Counted from the stretch's first letter, positions 34,691-48,024 are shown. The stretch: 64,000 nucleotides of DNA from Stenogyne calaminthoides (GCA_037126765.1 JBBCBC010000043.1:4278001-4342000); one strand, 5' to 3'. Notes: generated by a model not told the origin, from the sequence alone. Translations and numbers: made by a program.

Positions 34691-35350
34691 GCACATGTCT
34701 TAACTTGTGTAAGAATAATAGATTCTGATTTTTTTATAAAATATGTATTACAATTCTTGTTTTAAAAAAATGTATTACAATTCTTTATTCTTATATTACA
34801 GGGATTTGTGGTGATGAAAGGAGTTTACAAAGGAGCTTTGTGATGAGTTCATTGAGTTGGAGACTTGAAGCTGCACTTGCATGGATTTAAAAGAATTTTT
34901 GTATTTTCCTTGGATTTTTTACAAGTTATGCAAGAACTTGTAATGATATTTTAATTTAAGACTTGTGTGCTTTTTTATTATGAACAAATTGTTATGACTT
35001 GTGAGTGAATTGATTGTGAAATTGTGGTTGTGATTTTTGTGAACTTGTAAACTGTGGTGATTTATTGACTTAGTTGCATTTGATAGTGGAAACTACTAGT
35101 TGTATTTGTATTTGATCATTGACTTAGAAATATTGAAAATTTGGTAGGGAAATCATTAAATTGTGAATTAAGGTTAAATTTCGGTTAAAAACCGAATAAA
35201 CCGAACAAACCAAATTTTTTATTCGGTTCGGTTATTTCGGTTACTCACAACTTTGGTTCGGTTTTCGGTTTAAACTTGCATAATTCGGTTTATTCGGTTC
35301 GGTCAAAAAACAGTCCCAAACCGACCGAACCGACCGAACGCCCACCCCTA

Positions 35351-35476
35351 GGTACAGGGGGTAAGTCCGTTATTATATTTTTAATATTATCTTATATTTA
35401 AAAAAATATAAATATATAATTTAAAAACTCTAAACACATTAAATTCATTAAAATCAAACAATTTATGTTGATTATT
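35351..35476. other. Short flank right of the hAT
   Basis: GGTACAGGGGGTAAGTCCG then AT-rich intron-like sequence. It would be intron 3 of the membrane-protein gene. Confidence 0.35.
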
Positions 35477-36033
35477 ACAGTAGAAACCCCTTATAGGAAT
35501 ACTCTATATAAGAATAAACTCTCTATAATAATAAAAAATTACGGTCCCAACTCGGGACCAATTATATTTAGGAATAAACTCCACATTGTAATAAAGCATA
35601 TTTTTTTTCGGTCTCGTACGTCTTAAGGATTTATACCTCCATATAAGAATAAATTGCATTATATATAAAAAATTATATATCATTATAATTAAGATGGCCT
35701 AAAATATTAATTTATCTATGAATAATTGTGACGACATCTTAATTTTATGGTTTTTCACTATATTCTTCAACTTGCGTGTACGTAATAATTCGTCCCCATA
35801 AACACCTTTTTGTATGCTTAAAGTGTATGTATTTATTTTAGTCAAATTCATATTAGTTAGATACATGGATTTGTTAATAAATTTGTATACATGTAGTATA
35901 GTATGTATTATATTGAATGTAGTATTTTTTAAAAAAAATTATTTTTCTATGTAAAACTCTATTTAAGAATAACCTCCCTATAGTAATATTTTTTCCCAGT
36001 CCCGGCAATATGATTGTATGGAGTTTCTACTGT
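35477..36033. mobile_element. TIR element of undetermined family, 557 bp
   Basis: Ends ACAGTAGAAACCCC and, in complement, ACAGTAGAAACTCCATAC. Near both ends phrases such as CTCTATATAAGAATAA recur inverted. No ORF and no clear target-site duplication. Confidence 0.65.
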
Positions 36034-37360
36034 AACTTATTATCATTAAAAAAATTAAAACAAAATATCTCTCACAAATAAAATTAAGCATTCTTTACTC
36101 CCAACTATAACTTAATATAAATTGAAGTTTACCACTAATCAACCATAATAAATTAGAAATATAATCTTCTACATATTAAATTTATCATCTATAAACATAA
36201 ATTTACAAAATATCTCAAAAAATAACATTATAATTACTAAAATATATGATAAAATAAATAAAATATTTTAGGAAGCGTGCTGGCCAGCCTAGTCCCGCCG
36301 CCAACTTTTCAAGACCCGCGGCCCAAACGGGCCGGCCCATTTAGGCTCGCCTCTAAACAGAGTAACATTTTCTTGACCCAACCCACCTCTTTAACACGGC
36401 AGGGCGGGTGGCCCAACGGGCCCAACCCGTTTTGACGCTCTGTGTGTTATGACAAAAAAAAAAGACTCAATCATTATGACGAATATAATCTTCCCTTTAT
36501 GTGGTGATATTATAGATTAGATGTAAACTTGTAGGATTTGTTTATTTTGGGTTTTAAAAATCTGGATTTGAATTTTAAAATTTTGAAAATCGATTTTGAA
36601 ACATCACTACTACCACACTATGAATTTACTATCACACTATTCAAAAACAAAAATACAATTATTATTATTTATTAGGATTTCAAAACCCCTAAATTTCAAA
36701 AGTCAATTTTTAAAAATTACTTAAATCCCAAAACAAACGTACCCATATTTTATGTTACACCTTTTTAGGTGGATATTAGGACAAGTGGATATTGTTGACT
36801 TATTGCCTTTGAAGTCTTTCTGAGTTCTACACATGAGTATATGTATATGCAATTAGAGTCATATTTATATCGAAATTGTGCTTTTTATTGTATATAAATT
36901 CTAAATTTTGATAAGATTTTGTTTACCATTGCTATTAAAAGTGCAACTAATCCCTTTTATTTGAGAATATTATGAAGCGCGGTAAAACGGATGAGAACTG
37001 AACCATTAGAATCAGGTCAAGAGAATTATAAAAAAAATAAAAAAATAGAGTCAAAATCAGAGTTCGAAAACTCAAGATGTGAACAAAACTAATTAATGTG
37101 TGGGCCGTGGCAGCCAAAATAAGCCCAGCCCAATTATTCAGCCGTTTTGTTCGGCATGGCCTAAGCATGAAACCCATGAAGCCCAAAAGAAGTTAAGTCA
37201 GCCCAATCGAAATTAAATAAAGAAAAGGAATGGACATATCCCATAGCCCATGACCTGTGGTAATCGCACAGAATCCCCTTCCGAAAACGGCCACCCATTT
37301 TGTATTTTATTAAAATGTTATAATGAATTTTAAATAATTCTTATATTCTACATTTTAAGA
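36034..37360. other. Non-coding stretch with an hAT-like end
   Basis: At 36270-36445 a GC-rich patch reads, in complement, CAGAGCGTCAAAACGGGTTG then GGGCC-rich motifs, resembling one end of an hAT element; no partner end was found. At 37080-37270 several AGCCCA motifs occur, as in plant promoters. No exon of the upstream gene could be recognised. Confidence 0.45.
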
Positions 37361-37368
37361 AATTCTTA

Positions 37369-37425
37369 TAGTCTAGTTGGAATGTGTCATTTGCTTAAAG
37401 TTATTTGTTCTTGAGTTCGAAATTC
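37369..37425 (+). mobile_element. tRNA-derived SINE head
   Basis: RNA polymerase III promoter boxes at tRNA-like spacing: A box TAGTCTAGTTGG (37369-37380) and B box GAGTTCGAAATTC (37413-37425). Sequence after the B box is T-rich. The body and ends are not defined. Confidence 0.6.
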
Positions 37426-37740
37426 ACTATTTTCATTTCCTTTTCTAGTAAACTACTTTTTATTTTAGATTATTTGTGGGAATTAAAATAATTTTTATAT
37501 TTATAAATTTTAAATTGAATATTTAAACTACTTAATTAGTTTGATTAGTTCAATTATAGACATAATTTTTATATTCTAATATTATATGTTCATATTTTTA
37601 TTCAATTTTTTATTTACTAAAGGTGAATCACCCTATATCTTAATTAAATTTCTATTTCAAATTTTAAGAATTCTATGAAAAGTTATTTATGGTACTTTAA
37701 TATTTAAACTTAAATTATTTATTTTTTAATAGGTCTTCGG

Positions 37741-37935
37741 TGAAACTTGTTCATAGTATGAAATTTATATCATTACATTTACAAACTAATACCAGTACAC
37801 TTATAACCTGATACAATTACATTTATAAACTGAGATTATGGTATTAAATTTTATAAGTACTAGTTTATAAGAGTAGTCATATCACTTTATAAGTGTAATG
37901 GTATGAGTTTCGTACTATGAACAAGTTTCACAGGA
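37741..37935. mobile_element. Foldback MITE, about 190 bp
   Basis: Arms GTGAAACTTGTTCATAGTAT and its near complement ending ACTATGAACAAGTTTCAC, with inner repeats of TTATAA and ATTACA motifs. Diverged partial copies lie at about 5850-5960 and 28500-28640. Confidence 0.65.
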
Positions 37936-39012
37936 GAGTTTGTGTTTATATTTTAGAATAATATTGACTTTCAAATAGTTTATGAGTTTAACTTACATCT
38001 CAACCATCAATTGTTTAGTTTTTCATCTGGCACATCACTATTGTAGATTATTATTAATATTAGCATCTATCAATGTGTACTACGAGGGTTGAAAATAATA
38101 TTTATATTATTAGTTTTAGATTAAATACTTTAAACATTTAATAAGTTTGATTAATTCAATTATAGACATCATTTTTTCTAATATTACATGTGCATATTTC
38201 CACTCATTTTTTATATATTACGCTATATGTATTTAATATAATGAATCTGTGCAAAGACGAATGATGATGAAGGAAAACGTAGACCACAGGAAAATTTCAG
38301 GACCATAATTTAGGCAATTGAAATCAAAATTTTAATGTATCATAAATTATATTATACCATAAATAAAAGTATATTGATAAAAAAATATAATAAGATTATG
38401 AAAATATATATTATTTAAGAAAATAGCATTTGATATATGTTTGTACTAGTATTTTATACGTGTTTTATACATTGCGATATATTTTACTGATTTTTTTATC
38501 TTTGTTGCATCTACATCTACGACAAACATTTTTTCTGCTACTCCAATAGTTAGCCAAAGAATTAATAAATATTTGGTTTTGAAAATTCAATCCACGAATC
38601 CTCCATGGAGGTCTAAGCAATGCTTCTATTAAATACATCATAAACAAATATATTTATTAAATTATATTTTAACACTTAATATAATAAAAATATGTACAAT
38701 CACATTCATCATCTAAAAATCAAATAGAAAAAAAATATTTATTATATTATTGTATCTGTTTGAGAATGAATATATATAGCTGAAAATAGGTGATACACCA
38801 CACAAGGAGTTCCATCAATGACTCAATTATCTTTAGATACTTCGAATTCCCATTTACACTATCATGAGTTAACCATAATTTATAATTTTTGTGAAAAAAA
38901 AAATAAAGTAATGCATGATTAATATTATTTTAGTTTAATAATTCAAATATTTAGTTAATTTGATTCATTAAATTTACTAATAATCACATTCTTATTGTTA
39001 AACTATAAATAA
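37936..39012. other. AT-rich non-coding stretch
   Basis: No supported feature. The 60-codon minus-strand ORF at 38465-38647 shows no recognisable domain. Confidence 0.4.
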
Positions 39013-39014
39013 TA

Positions 39015-39220
39015 CTCCCTCTGTCCCAAGGAATTTGCACAATTATTGTTTGGTTCGTATTTTAACGAGCGAATTTTTTTATTAGTATTTAAAATGATAA
39101 AGTAATTTTAAAAAAAAGTATGATGGAGAAGGGGTAAGACTATCATATCTTACTTTATCATAAAAACGAATTGTTCGATAAAACACGAGCAAAAAGGTAA
39201 TTCTTGCGGGACGAAAGACG
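39015..39220. mobile_element. Stowaway-type (Tc1/mariner) MITE
   Basis: Left end CTCCCTCTGTCCCAAGGAA and right end, in complement, CGTCTTTCGTCCCGCAAG, the common plant Stowaway terminus. A TA dinucleotide flanks both sides (39013-39014 and 39221-39222). No coding capacity. Confidence 0.75.
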
Positions 39221-39529
39221 TATGCATTATAGTCCAAAATCATCTAAACACACCCCATTACATTACAAATGATTTTGACCATAAAAAATATTAAATAAAA
39301 AAATTTATCTTTTATTTTATATAATTTTTTTCTTTGAACTTGCGAGGTTCGCAAGCTATGCTCTAGTTAATAGATAAGTGATAAATTGACGGTAAAGATC
39401 GAAATTAAATAATGAATTATTGAGATTAAAAAATTAAAAAATTAATAATAATATCATAAATAATTCTTACAAAAATTTAAAGATTTGAAATAAAGTCACC
39501 ATATGAGAGGGTGGTCCACCTTTAGTAGA

Positions 39530-39960
39530 TAAGAGATTCATAAATTTCAGTTAATCACTTTAATGCTATTTGCCTTCTTACAAATTTTATTTACTACTTT
39601 TTTTTATTGTATGGCGTAATTCTTTTAGATTATATATTCATAAATTTCAATTGGTCGCTTCAATGTTATTTTTCTCTTTACGAATAAGTTGCAACATTTC
39701 AATGTAAACAAATTAAATATTTCAGAAAGATAAATTGTATATTTAAAAAATACATGTTACTTGCTCAGGAGACCTACTTATTTTATTTTAGATAGTCACT
39801 TTAATGCTATTTGCCTTTTTACAAATTTTATTTTCTATTATATATTTTTTATTGAATGGCATAATTTTTTCAGATTGCATATTCATAAATTTCAGTTAGG
39901 CGCTTTAATGCTATTTGCCATTTTATAAATTTTATTTTTTATTATATGCATAATTTTTTT
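39530..39960 (+). repeat. Degenerate tandem repeat, locus 1
   Basis: About four units built on CATAAATTTCAGTTAATC, then CTTTAATGCTATTTGCC, then TTACAAATTTTATTT, with a period near 110-120 bp. The same units recur at 42890-43260. Confidence 0.75.
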
Positions 39961-41484
39961 AGTATACATAGTTATAAACCAGTCTCCATTTAAATAAAGA
40001 GAATTTAAAATGAATGAATTTAAAAAATAAGGTGGCCGAAACCTGCCTCACTTCACCATATACATACATGCTGATGCCATAGCCCTTCCATCATCTCACG
40101 CCCCGACTCAAAAGACACATAACTGCACAATCCACTCATTTATTCTATTAAATTAAATTAATATATTATTCGTGCGTTACACGGTTTGTGAGTATAAAAT
40201 GAACATAATATAAAATATATTCATTTTTGTGTTAAATAAATTATAAAAAAATATTTTACTTATAATAATAATAAGAATCTTTTTTAAATTTTTAATTTTT
40301 AATTTAGGTGCAACGCACGATTTATGAACATATTTTGCTTTTGCAATCAGGCATGCATGGGAAATGGGTGACGCTCCCAACTTAAAAAATTTACATTGTT
40401 AAATAATGCAACTTTAAATGTATTTTTTTTCTTACAATTTTAAATTATTTCCTTCTAAATCACTTTGATTGTCACCTATTTTCGTCTTTCCAATTCTCAT
40501 TGCATGTCAAATTTTTCAAATTGTCCCCTTTAGTTACCTTAAACATGATAACATATAACTACCCATGATTGAAATTAATCACCCGTCCTTTCAAAAAAAA
40601 TAAAAATTAATATCCTTAAGAAAGTCCAATATTTTTAATAATTGTCTATAATTCTTATTAATGATCACACCATAAGATATCATTAGTCAAAATTATCTTT
40701 CTAATATGTTAAAGAGGGTATACTATCTAATAATGACAGTGTCATTCTCAAAATCAACACTATTTGTCCTAAGTTAGTCTCGATTAGTATTTTCTTTTAA
40801 AAATATGGTTACCGAGCTTCATCACAACCAATCCAGTATCGTTTTACAATCCAAGGTCTAATGTCAATTGTACATGTAACTAATTCATAGTAATTGGATT
40901 CAATGATGGACCTACATGTTCTATGTTGGGATCACGTGCCCCATATTTTTTTTAGTATATGTTATACATATTATAATTATTAGGAGTAATACTTATATTA
41001 TATGTATATAATGACTTAAATAAGTTTTTAAAAGTGTTATAATTAGTTAATCATGCAAATATTTCATCTAAAAAAATTAGTAGATTTGTTATGTATATGC
41101 ACCATCATTATTTAAAAAATTAAATATTTTTTAAGATAGTAATAATGTATAACTGTAAATGCATAATCGTGACATTAAAAAAATAGATTTCACGTGAACT
41201 CGGATCCAGAGGAAAATCTACTTGTTAAATATTATATCCTAATAAAAAATCATACAAATAAGTAAACAAATCAAGCTTTATCACAACCAATCTATTGTCA
41301 TTTTACAATTCAACTAATAATGTCAACTAATAATTTAATTAAAATTATTCAACTAACAATTTAAGTCTAATGTCAATAGCTCATGCAACTAATTTATGGT
41401 AATTAGACTAATCAATTTAAATCAAATATCATGTAATATTATCATACAAATAAGTATATAAATTATACATTTTCATATATACAA
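39961..41484. other. AT-rich non-coding stretch
   Basis: No gene or element could be supported. Two short similar passages around 40800-40860 and 41270-41345 (ATCACAACCAATC, then TTTACAAT) suggest an old duplication. Confidence 0.35.
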
Positions 41485-41795
41485 CACTTCTCGTCTTTTT
41501 TAGATTGCTCAAAATCTCAAAAGTCCATCTTTTATCAAATACTTAAAATAACAATAAAGTAACTATACAGTTCATTCTACCCCTTATAAACATCACTAAA
41601 TTACATCACATGTCACTAATAATTACATACAAAAATAACTTATTTTTTATCTTATTCACTAAAATTGACAAAATACCCTTATCAAAAAGCTATTTTATCA
41701 CCTTCAAATATTAATAAAGAATTTCCTCATCAAAACCCGTGTCAAAATCAAGTGAGAAATCTAAAAAAAAGATGGAAGGAGTAACTTATTTTTAA
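41485..41795. mobile_element. Possible Stowaway-like MITE
   Basis: The right end, in complement, reads ACTCCTTCCATCTTTTTTTT then AGATTTCTCACTTGA. The left end has CTCGTCTTTTTTAGATTGCTC. Similar tips suggest an inverted pair, but boundaries and duplication are unclear. Confidence 0.4.
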
Positions 41796-42114
41796 AAGAT
41801 ATAATATATATATATATATATATATATCTAAATCAACTACAAAATATAATATTTTATATTATTAATCATTAATGTGCCACTTTTAAAATTTTATGATAAA
41901 TTTGTAATAATTTTTTGTTGAATTTTTTTCTATTTTGGTATAATATTTTGTTATTATGTATGTATATATAGATTTAGTTCAAAATTTTGTAATAATTTTT
42001 TTGTTGAATTTTTTTTTCTTTTTTGGTATTATATATGTATAAATAGATCTAGTTCATAAATTCAAAAATAATATTAATAATTTAGAAAATATTAAAAAAT
42101 AATTAATATATATG

Positions 42115-42200
42115 TGTGGTAGATATGGGGAATTGAACCTTGTACTCTTGCATACAAATAAGATAAAAAATATTTGTTATATCATTTGAGCTACATCAAA
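42115..42200 (-). mobile_element. tRNA-derived SINE-like unit
   Basis: On the minus strand an A-box-like GTAGCTCAAATG (42183-42194) is followed by a B-box-like AGGTTCAATTCC (42129-42140 region) 40-45 bases later. This is a tRNA-like arrangement, without the structure of an intact tRNA. Confidence 0.5.
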
Positions 42201-42885
42201 TTTGTTAAGATGTTTAAAATTTTATTACAAAATTATAGCAATTTTTTGGCCCAACAATTTTATTATTAGATATGTATAGATTTTCCTTCCATTTTTAACT
42301 ATTTCCTTTCCATATATTACCAATTATCTATGAGTCACTTTATTTCAGCTAATATTAGCTATTTATTTAAAAATGGATACTTATTTAATTGTTTATATAT
42401 CATGATTATTTTTTTTCACTGTTTAATCCATAAATATTAAATTAAGATCAATGAATAATGATGTATTTTTCATAATTAAGATGAATAGTTTTTTTTTTAA
42501 TGCATATGTCATATACTTGTATTTTATTCATACAAAAAATAGTTGAGTAGGACATCGTGCAATTCGAGTGTGTTTTTAAAACGTGCAATTTTTTTTTTAA
42601 AAACGTTCAACTTTTTTACATGAAAACATTTAACTTGTTCAGTGTAACAGTGAAACAAATTGAACATTTCAATATAAATAAATTGAACATTTTAGGAAAA
42701 CAAGTTGCATTTTAGAAATACACTCCGCCCCTACATGTAAGATGCATATATTTCAAATCATGAATTGTCAAGAGATGAGAGAGATATGAAGAGAGTGAAG
42801 GGGGAGAGAGAAGGAAGGATAGAGAATCCCTCCATTTTTAAATGACTATGTGTGAAATCTATGGATTTCAAACCCACACATCCAA
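42201..42885. other. AT-rich non-coding stretch
   Basis: No supported feature. A purine-rich GAGAGAGAAGG patch lies near 42775-42825. Confidence 0.35.
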
Positions 42886-43262
42886 AGGGAGCCTCATTTA
42901 ATTCTTCAAAGCTATTTGCCTCTTTACAAATTTTATTTCAGTCAATCACTTTAATGCTATTTGCCTTTTTACAAATTTTATTTTCTAATATTTTATTTAT
43001 TCTATACTATAATATTTTTAGACTTTCTTTTGGAAATGGTAATTTTTTTGGATTGCATAGTCATAAATTTCAGTTAATCTCTTTTCAATGCTATTTTCCA
43101 TTTTACAAATTTTATTTTATTTTATTTTAAGTTAATCGATTTAATGCTATTTGCCTTTATACAAATTTTTCTTCCAATTATATTTTACTTATTCTATCCC
43201 ATAATTTTTTCAGATGACATACTCATAAATTTCAGTTAATCGCTATTTGCCATTTTATAAAT
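42886..43262 (+). repeat. Degenerate tandem repeat, locus 2
   Basis: Units of CTTTAATGCTATTTGCC followed by TTACAAATTTTATTT, related to locus 1 (39530-39960). The open frame across it (42852-43130) is a by-product. Confidence 0.75.
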
Positions 43263-43292
43263 TCAGCACGCACGCTCACTCACTCACCCACT

Positions 43293-43494
43293 CACGTGAC
43301 CATGCCCTCCGTAACTGCCTATAAATACGCCCATCCTTCACATATACAGATTCAGGAGCTCGGTGAATTTCGATATGGTGGAAATTGGAAATCGCGCCTC
43401 AAATTCCGTTGGAGAGCTAAGGAGTAGATTTGGTGGTGTTTCTGAATAACTACAAGGCTTGATCGCGTCTTTTTTTTATGCGGTTTCGATTTAG
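43293..43494 (+). promoter_or_regulatory. Promoter with G-box and TATA box plus first exon of an unidentified transcript
   Basis: A CACGTG G-box (43293-43298) lies 25 bp before a good TATA box, CCTATAAATAC (about 43318-43328). About 45 bp later a small frame starts at ATG 43375: 24 codons (MVEIGNRASNSVGELRSRFG...). A donor-like TTAG/GTACTT lies at 43494-43495, suggesting an untranslated first exon. I cannot assign the transcript. The DNA following it is the inverted-module locus. Confidence 0.5.
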
Positions 43495-44219
43495 GTACTT
43501 CTCAATTACTCAATTTCAGTTTGATCTATTGCCATTTCATTCAGTTCTTGTTTCTTTTTTTTTTCCCCTGATTTTATATGTTTTTTCCGTTATGGTTTTT
43601 GGATTCGTTTAATTGATATAAGTAGCTTTTGGCGTTGGTTATTTCTTTGTTGATTTGCTTGCGTTGGTTATGATTCTTATTTTGGGGAAAATTGGATTTG
43701 CACTGACCTAATTTGAATTTATATCTGATTTTATATAGTGTTGAAAACACGATATGTATTCCGTCACTTTTAGGCTGTTTTTTTTTGGTTTATGACTAAG
43801 ATTGTGGCGTGGAAGTTTGTATGTTTGTCGACTTTAATTATTTTGTATTTTGTATTTGAGAGTGATGATATGCTTATTAACTTTGACTATATTGTATTTG
43901 AAGTGGAGGATTAATATGAATTTTCATTTTGATTATGATGTACATGCACTAATTTGTAATATTTGAATCTTTCACTTCATTTTTCTTGGAATTATGCTTC
44001 AAACCGAAATAACCAAGTCTCGGTTGTACGTGAATGAAATTCAATTATTTTGGTTCGGTTAAGAAATAGGTTAAAATTGAACAAGTGCCCACCTTAGTAT
44101 AATATAGAGCATCTTTAATTTCCTCTGTTCTTTTGGTCGAGCATCTTTCTCTTAATAGTTAAGGGGTTAATTTAGTCAATATTTGATAAAGCAAACTTAA
44201 AAAATAGAAGTGTTTGATT
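43495..44219. other. Possible intron and flank
   Basis: T-rich, intron-like sequence. At about 43999-44096 a passage with AACCGAAATAACCAAG, TTTTGGTTCGGTTAAG and AGTGCCCACC looks like a decayed hAT end. Confidence 0.4.
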
Positions 44220-46969
44220 GGACATAAAAAACAATTAAAGGAAAAACATGTACCCGAATTATAATTGAGGGGCTTACTTCTACCTTATCCCAATAAATTT
44301 AAGGCATCCAATAAACCATGCCTTTGAAACTTTTCTCTCTAAAACAAAAAGTTATCTCTTGAAACCTTCATCTGATTTTCTTTCCCTTTATTAGGACTAC
44401 AAAGCCTCCACTGGTTATTGGTAATGTTATTGGACTTGGAAGTTCTCCGAGTGGGAACGTGTGAGAGAGGACAGAGCTCTCTGGAAAAGCTCGTCTTAGC
44501 ATGTGGAGATAGTCCTTGGTATCGATTTCTTTAGCTGTCGTTCCTAGTTCTAGCACTCATTGGCATTCTTTGAAACTTTTAAGCACATAAGATATAAACT
44601 CCAAATTAATTTTTAATCTAAAAAGTGAGGGATCAAAGAAGTAGGCGACCTTATTCTGATCTATAACTTTGGCACCAAGGGAAGTAGCAAGACATATACC
44701 ATGAGTTTGTCCTGATGCAAATGGAGAGGATGTATGCTGGCATCTCGATTAAACATCCAAGTTTTTGAATTGACTGACTAGACAACTGAATAGTGAATAT
44801 TCTATAAACTGACATCACTGTTAATGAAGTGATAACACATGCAACTGCTTGTTCACAACAAATGTTGTAGGAGGCAACATTTGGTTTCCGATATAAGTCA
44901 AATGTTGCCTCATGCACTATTTGATGTGACTTGTATCTGCAACCAAATGTTACCTCCTGCATTTTCTGTTGTGGGCAAACATCTGCAGGTTTTATCGCTT
45001 CATTAGAAGTGGTGCCAGCTTGTAACATGTTCGCTGCTCCGTTTGCTTGCCTGCCAACTCATGAGCCTGGTTGTTCAATCGAGATGCCAAATACCCTTCT
45101 CCATTTGCATTAGGACAAGATAGTGTCGTATCTCTTGCTGCTTTGCTTGGTGCTGATGTTATAGATCTGGATGAATTCGCCTCCTTTCCTTACTTTTTAG
45201 ATTAAAATAATTAACTTGGACATAATATGTTTTGTGCTTAATTGCTTCAACTAACATTGGTGTTGACAATGAGTGCGAGAACAAGGTTCCGTGTTTGAAG
45301 AGATTCTCAAGAGAGAGAGAGGAGAGCTAAGGATGAGTGAAAAGTAATATTAGGATGTCTTACTCCCTGGTAATTTCACAGGGTGGGAACGTGTGAGTGA
45401 GGACAACTTTCACTTGATGCAACTCGTCTTGGTATGTATAGATAGTCCTTGGTCTTGGTGCCCCCAACATCCTCTCTCGTTTGAATCTCTTCAGCCATAG
45501 TTCCTTGTTTTCGTACTCGTTGTGAACATTAGTTAAAACTTTTAATCACAATGAATTATTTCAATTTAAAAAGAAAGGAAATTAGGTGAACTTAACTAGA
45601 TCTATAACTTCAGCACCAAACGAAGTAGTTATGAACAAACAGTGTAGGAGATAATATTTGATTCTTGATATAAGTTAAAGTTTCATTAGTGTATGTAGAA
45701 AATAATGTTTGATTCTTGATTTAAGTTAAAGTTTCATTAGTGTATACAGAAAACAATTGGTCTACAACATTGGTTGAAGCTTCCTTCGGCAGTTGCTTAC
45801 CATCATTAGTTGAAGTTCTTTTGGAGTTCTTAAACAACAGTCTGTGGATTTCAGTGCTAGTTGGACCTTTCTCGAGATGTTTGAGCATATTGTTGGACAT
45901 TGTCTTCTAGAGGACTGAAATGGTCTTGAATTGCAAATTTTCTATATTGTGGACACTAGACCATTTTCCTACTTTAATTGTCAAAGTTTGTAATTTATTT
46001 CTGAGCATGGTCATTCACATGGCTATTTGATTTAGTAAATACACTATACTTTGAAATGTTCTTCCAGTCATTGGACGATGCTACATTCAAGAAATCATGA
46101 TGTGGTTTTGTTTGGACTAGAGAGGAGGGTATTCGGAAATGCTCTTGCAACCGGTGAGAGAAGATCACATTGATAGTTCTTGGAAAAATTATTGAACACA
46201 TGATACTTCACTATGTGATCATAGCGAGGTCTCGTATCTTCAATTGTTTTTCCAGGAACTACAAATGTAATCTTCTCTCACTGATCAACATCATTGTAAT
46301 GGATTGCAAGAGCATTCTCGAATGTCTTGTACTCCTCCTTAGTCTAATCTGAACCACAATATGATTTCTTGAAGGCGGTATTCTCCAGAATGACTCGAGG
46401 AGTATTTTCAAGAAAAAGTGTCATTTTAAATCATGTGGCTAAATACTGCAAATTGTTGACAATTGAGGTAAGAAAAGGGCTTACTATCCATGATATAAAT
46501 TTTTTTGCTATCCAATGCCCTTTCAATCAATACTGTGGACCAATTATTTGTTGGATAACTTACGAAGCTTTGACTGATATCAGGATCCAATGTTGCCTTC
46601 TACATTGTTTGCTGTGAACAAACAATTGTAGATGTTATCATGATGAAACCTCTATCCCGAGGTTCTAGTCGTCAGCAAAAATGCACTGGAAATATTCACT
46701 CAAAAGTGTATTCTCATTCTTCATAATAATATTGTACAATTCTATGGTTTTAAATAAGAGTCTAAGAAAACCTAAAGCCCGTACGGGCTTTCTACTTGTC
46801 AAAAAAAGAATGGGGTTCTAATCGATATCTACAAATCTAATCATATCAAATTAAATAAGCTAATAAAATAAAATCCTAAATCTATAAGATCCCCTCCCTT
46901 TATTTTCTTCCGTTGATATATTTTTTTCTATATTTATATTCATTAAATAATTTAGGCAAGTTCTCATCA

Positions 46970-47093
46970 TCACTCCGCCTTCGAAATGAACTTTGTCCTC
47001 AAGGTTAAGATTTGGAAATCGTGCCCACAACTCCTCAACCGATTCCCACGTCTCATCTTTTTGTTCCTGTTGACTTGTTTGAAGCATCTCCAT
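46970..47093 (-). pseudogene. Gypsy polyprotein C-terminal end
   Basis: Reads ESVEELWARFPNLNLEDKVHF on the minus strand just before the purine tract, the typical last residues of plant gypsy polyproteins. The rest of pol is deleted. Confidence 0.65.
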
Positions 47094-47188
47094 AGCCGAT
47101 CCCTACGTCTCATTCTTTTGTTCCTGTTCACTTGCTCGAACCATCTCCGCCACTGTCGCGCCTCTCCCTCTAAATAATAGGAAGCGAT

Positions 47189-47665
47189 TCATACACAATC
47201 TTTCACTTCGATTTCTTGTAGATCAAAATAATGTTCCGTGTTATCCACCCATTCAAGTGGATCGACTCCCACATTACCAGAAACTTCAATCCCGAGAGGT
47301 GCTAAATCTTTTGTTGATACATCTTCAGTAACATGCTGGTCTGTGGTAGTCAAACCAAAAATCCTAGAAGCACTTTGATCCAAACTGATTTCACCAAAAC
47401 GTTGTGTCATTGATTCATCGATCTCGAAACTGATCAAGAGGTATTTGTTCTCCTTAGATGGCCCCTGAGGTACTGCATCATAAACTGTATCATCTCGAGA
47501 ACACCAGTCCACCATGGCACATGAATAAGCAGCTCTATCTTCAGGCTGTTGCTTGAAAGCTAATACTGATCCAAAAGAGGTTGGGGGATCAGCCCTCTCA
47601 TCAGAATTATATTTATGAGGCATGGATTCTGCAGTGTAGCTACTACATGATTCAAATTTTGGCAA
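47189..47665 (-). pseudogene. Gypsy internal ORF fragment
   Basis: A 158-codon open frame ending DPLEWVDNTEHYFDLQEIEV. The WVDNTEHYF part resembles the start of a gag capsid domain. The preceding part is acidic and not recognisable. Confidence 0.45.
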
Positions 47666-48024
47666 ATTTCCTCTCTGGAGATCCTCGATGTATTCACATA
47701 TGATGTCTGCAAATGGGGTCCAGATCTAACTCTTCTCATTTTCCAGGTTAGAGAAATCAGACAAAGGATGCTTAGGTCTAAGAGAATTGTTTGAATCAAC
47801 AGAAGGCCCTTCAACATCTGTAGCTATTGGTATAATCCGACTCAATTTCAATTTTATTTCCAATTTCACAAATGAATTGAAACTATCTAGTTGATTAAAC
47901 CCAATTTTGACCTCTGTACTTCTCTTGGTTAGTTGTTCTTCCGGTTCTTCATCGTATTTAGGACTCTCGTTAATTTGTTCGAACCACTCTTCATGTTCTT
48001 CGTCGTATTTGGACCCTCATTAAC

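Larger units (their letters stand above)
31568..35350 (+). mobile_element. hAT transposon, 3.8 kb
   Basis: Ends TAGGGGTGGGCAT and ...GCCCACCCCTA, with long GGTTCGGTTTATTCGG-type subterminal repeats on both sides (31590-31745 and 35180-35345). Flanks TTGGTAAG and GGTACAGG do not give a clean 8-bp duplication, so the exact tips are uncertain by a base or two or the insertion is old. It contains a broken transposase gene in plus orientation. It lies in the third intron of the membrane-protein gene. Confidence 0.85.

Noticed and set aside
37369..37425. Complete tRNA gene
   Set aside because: Only the A and B boxes are tRNA-like; acceptor and anticodon stems do not form.
44651..45113. ORFs of 125 and 60 codons on opposite strands
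   Set aside because: They cover the two arms of one inverted repeat and show no recognisable domain; treated as part of the inverted-module locus.
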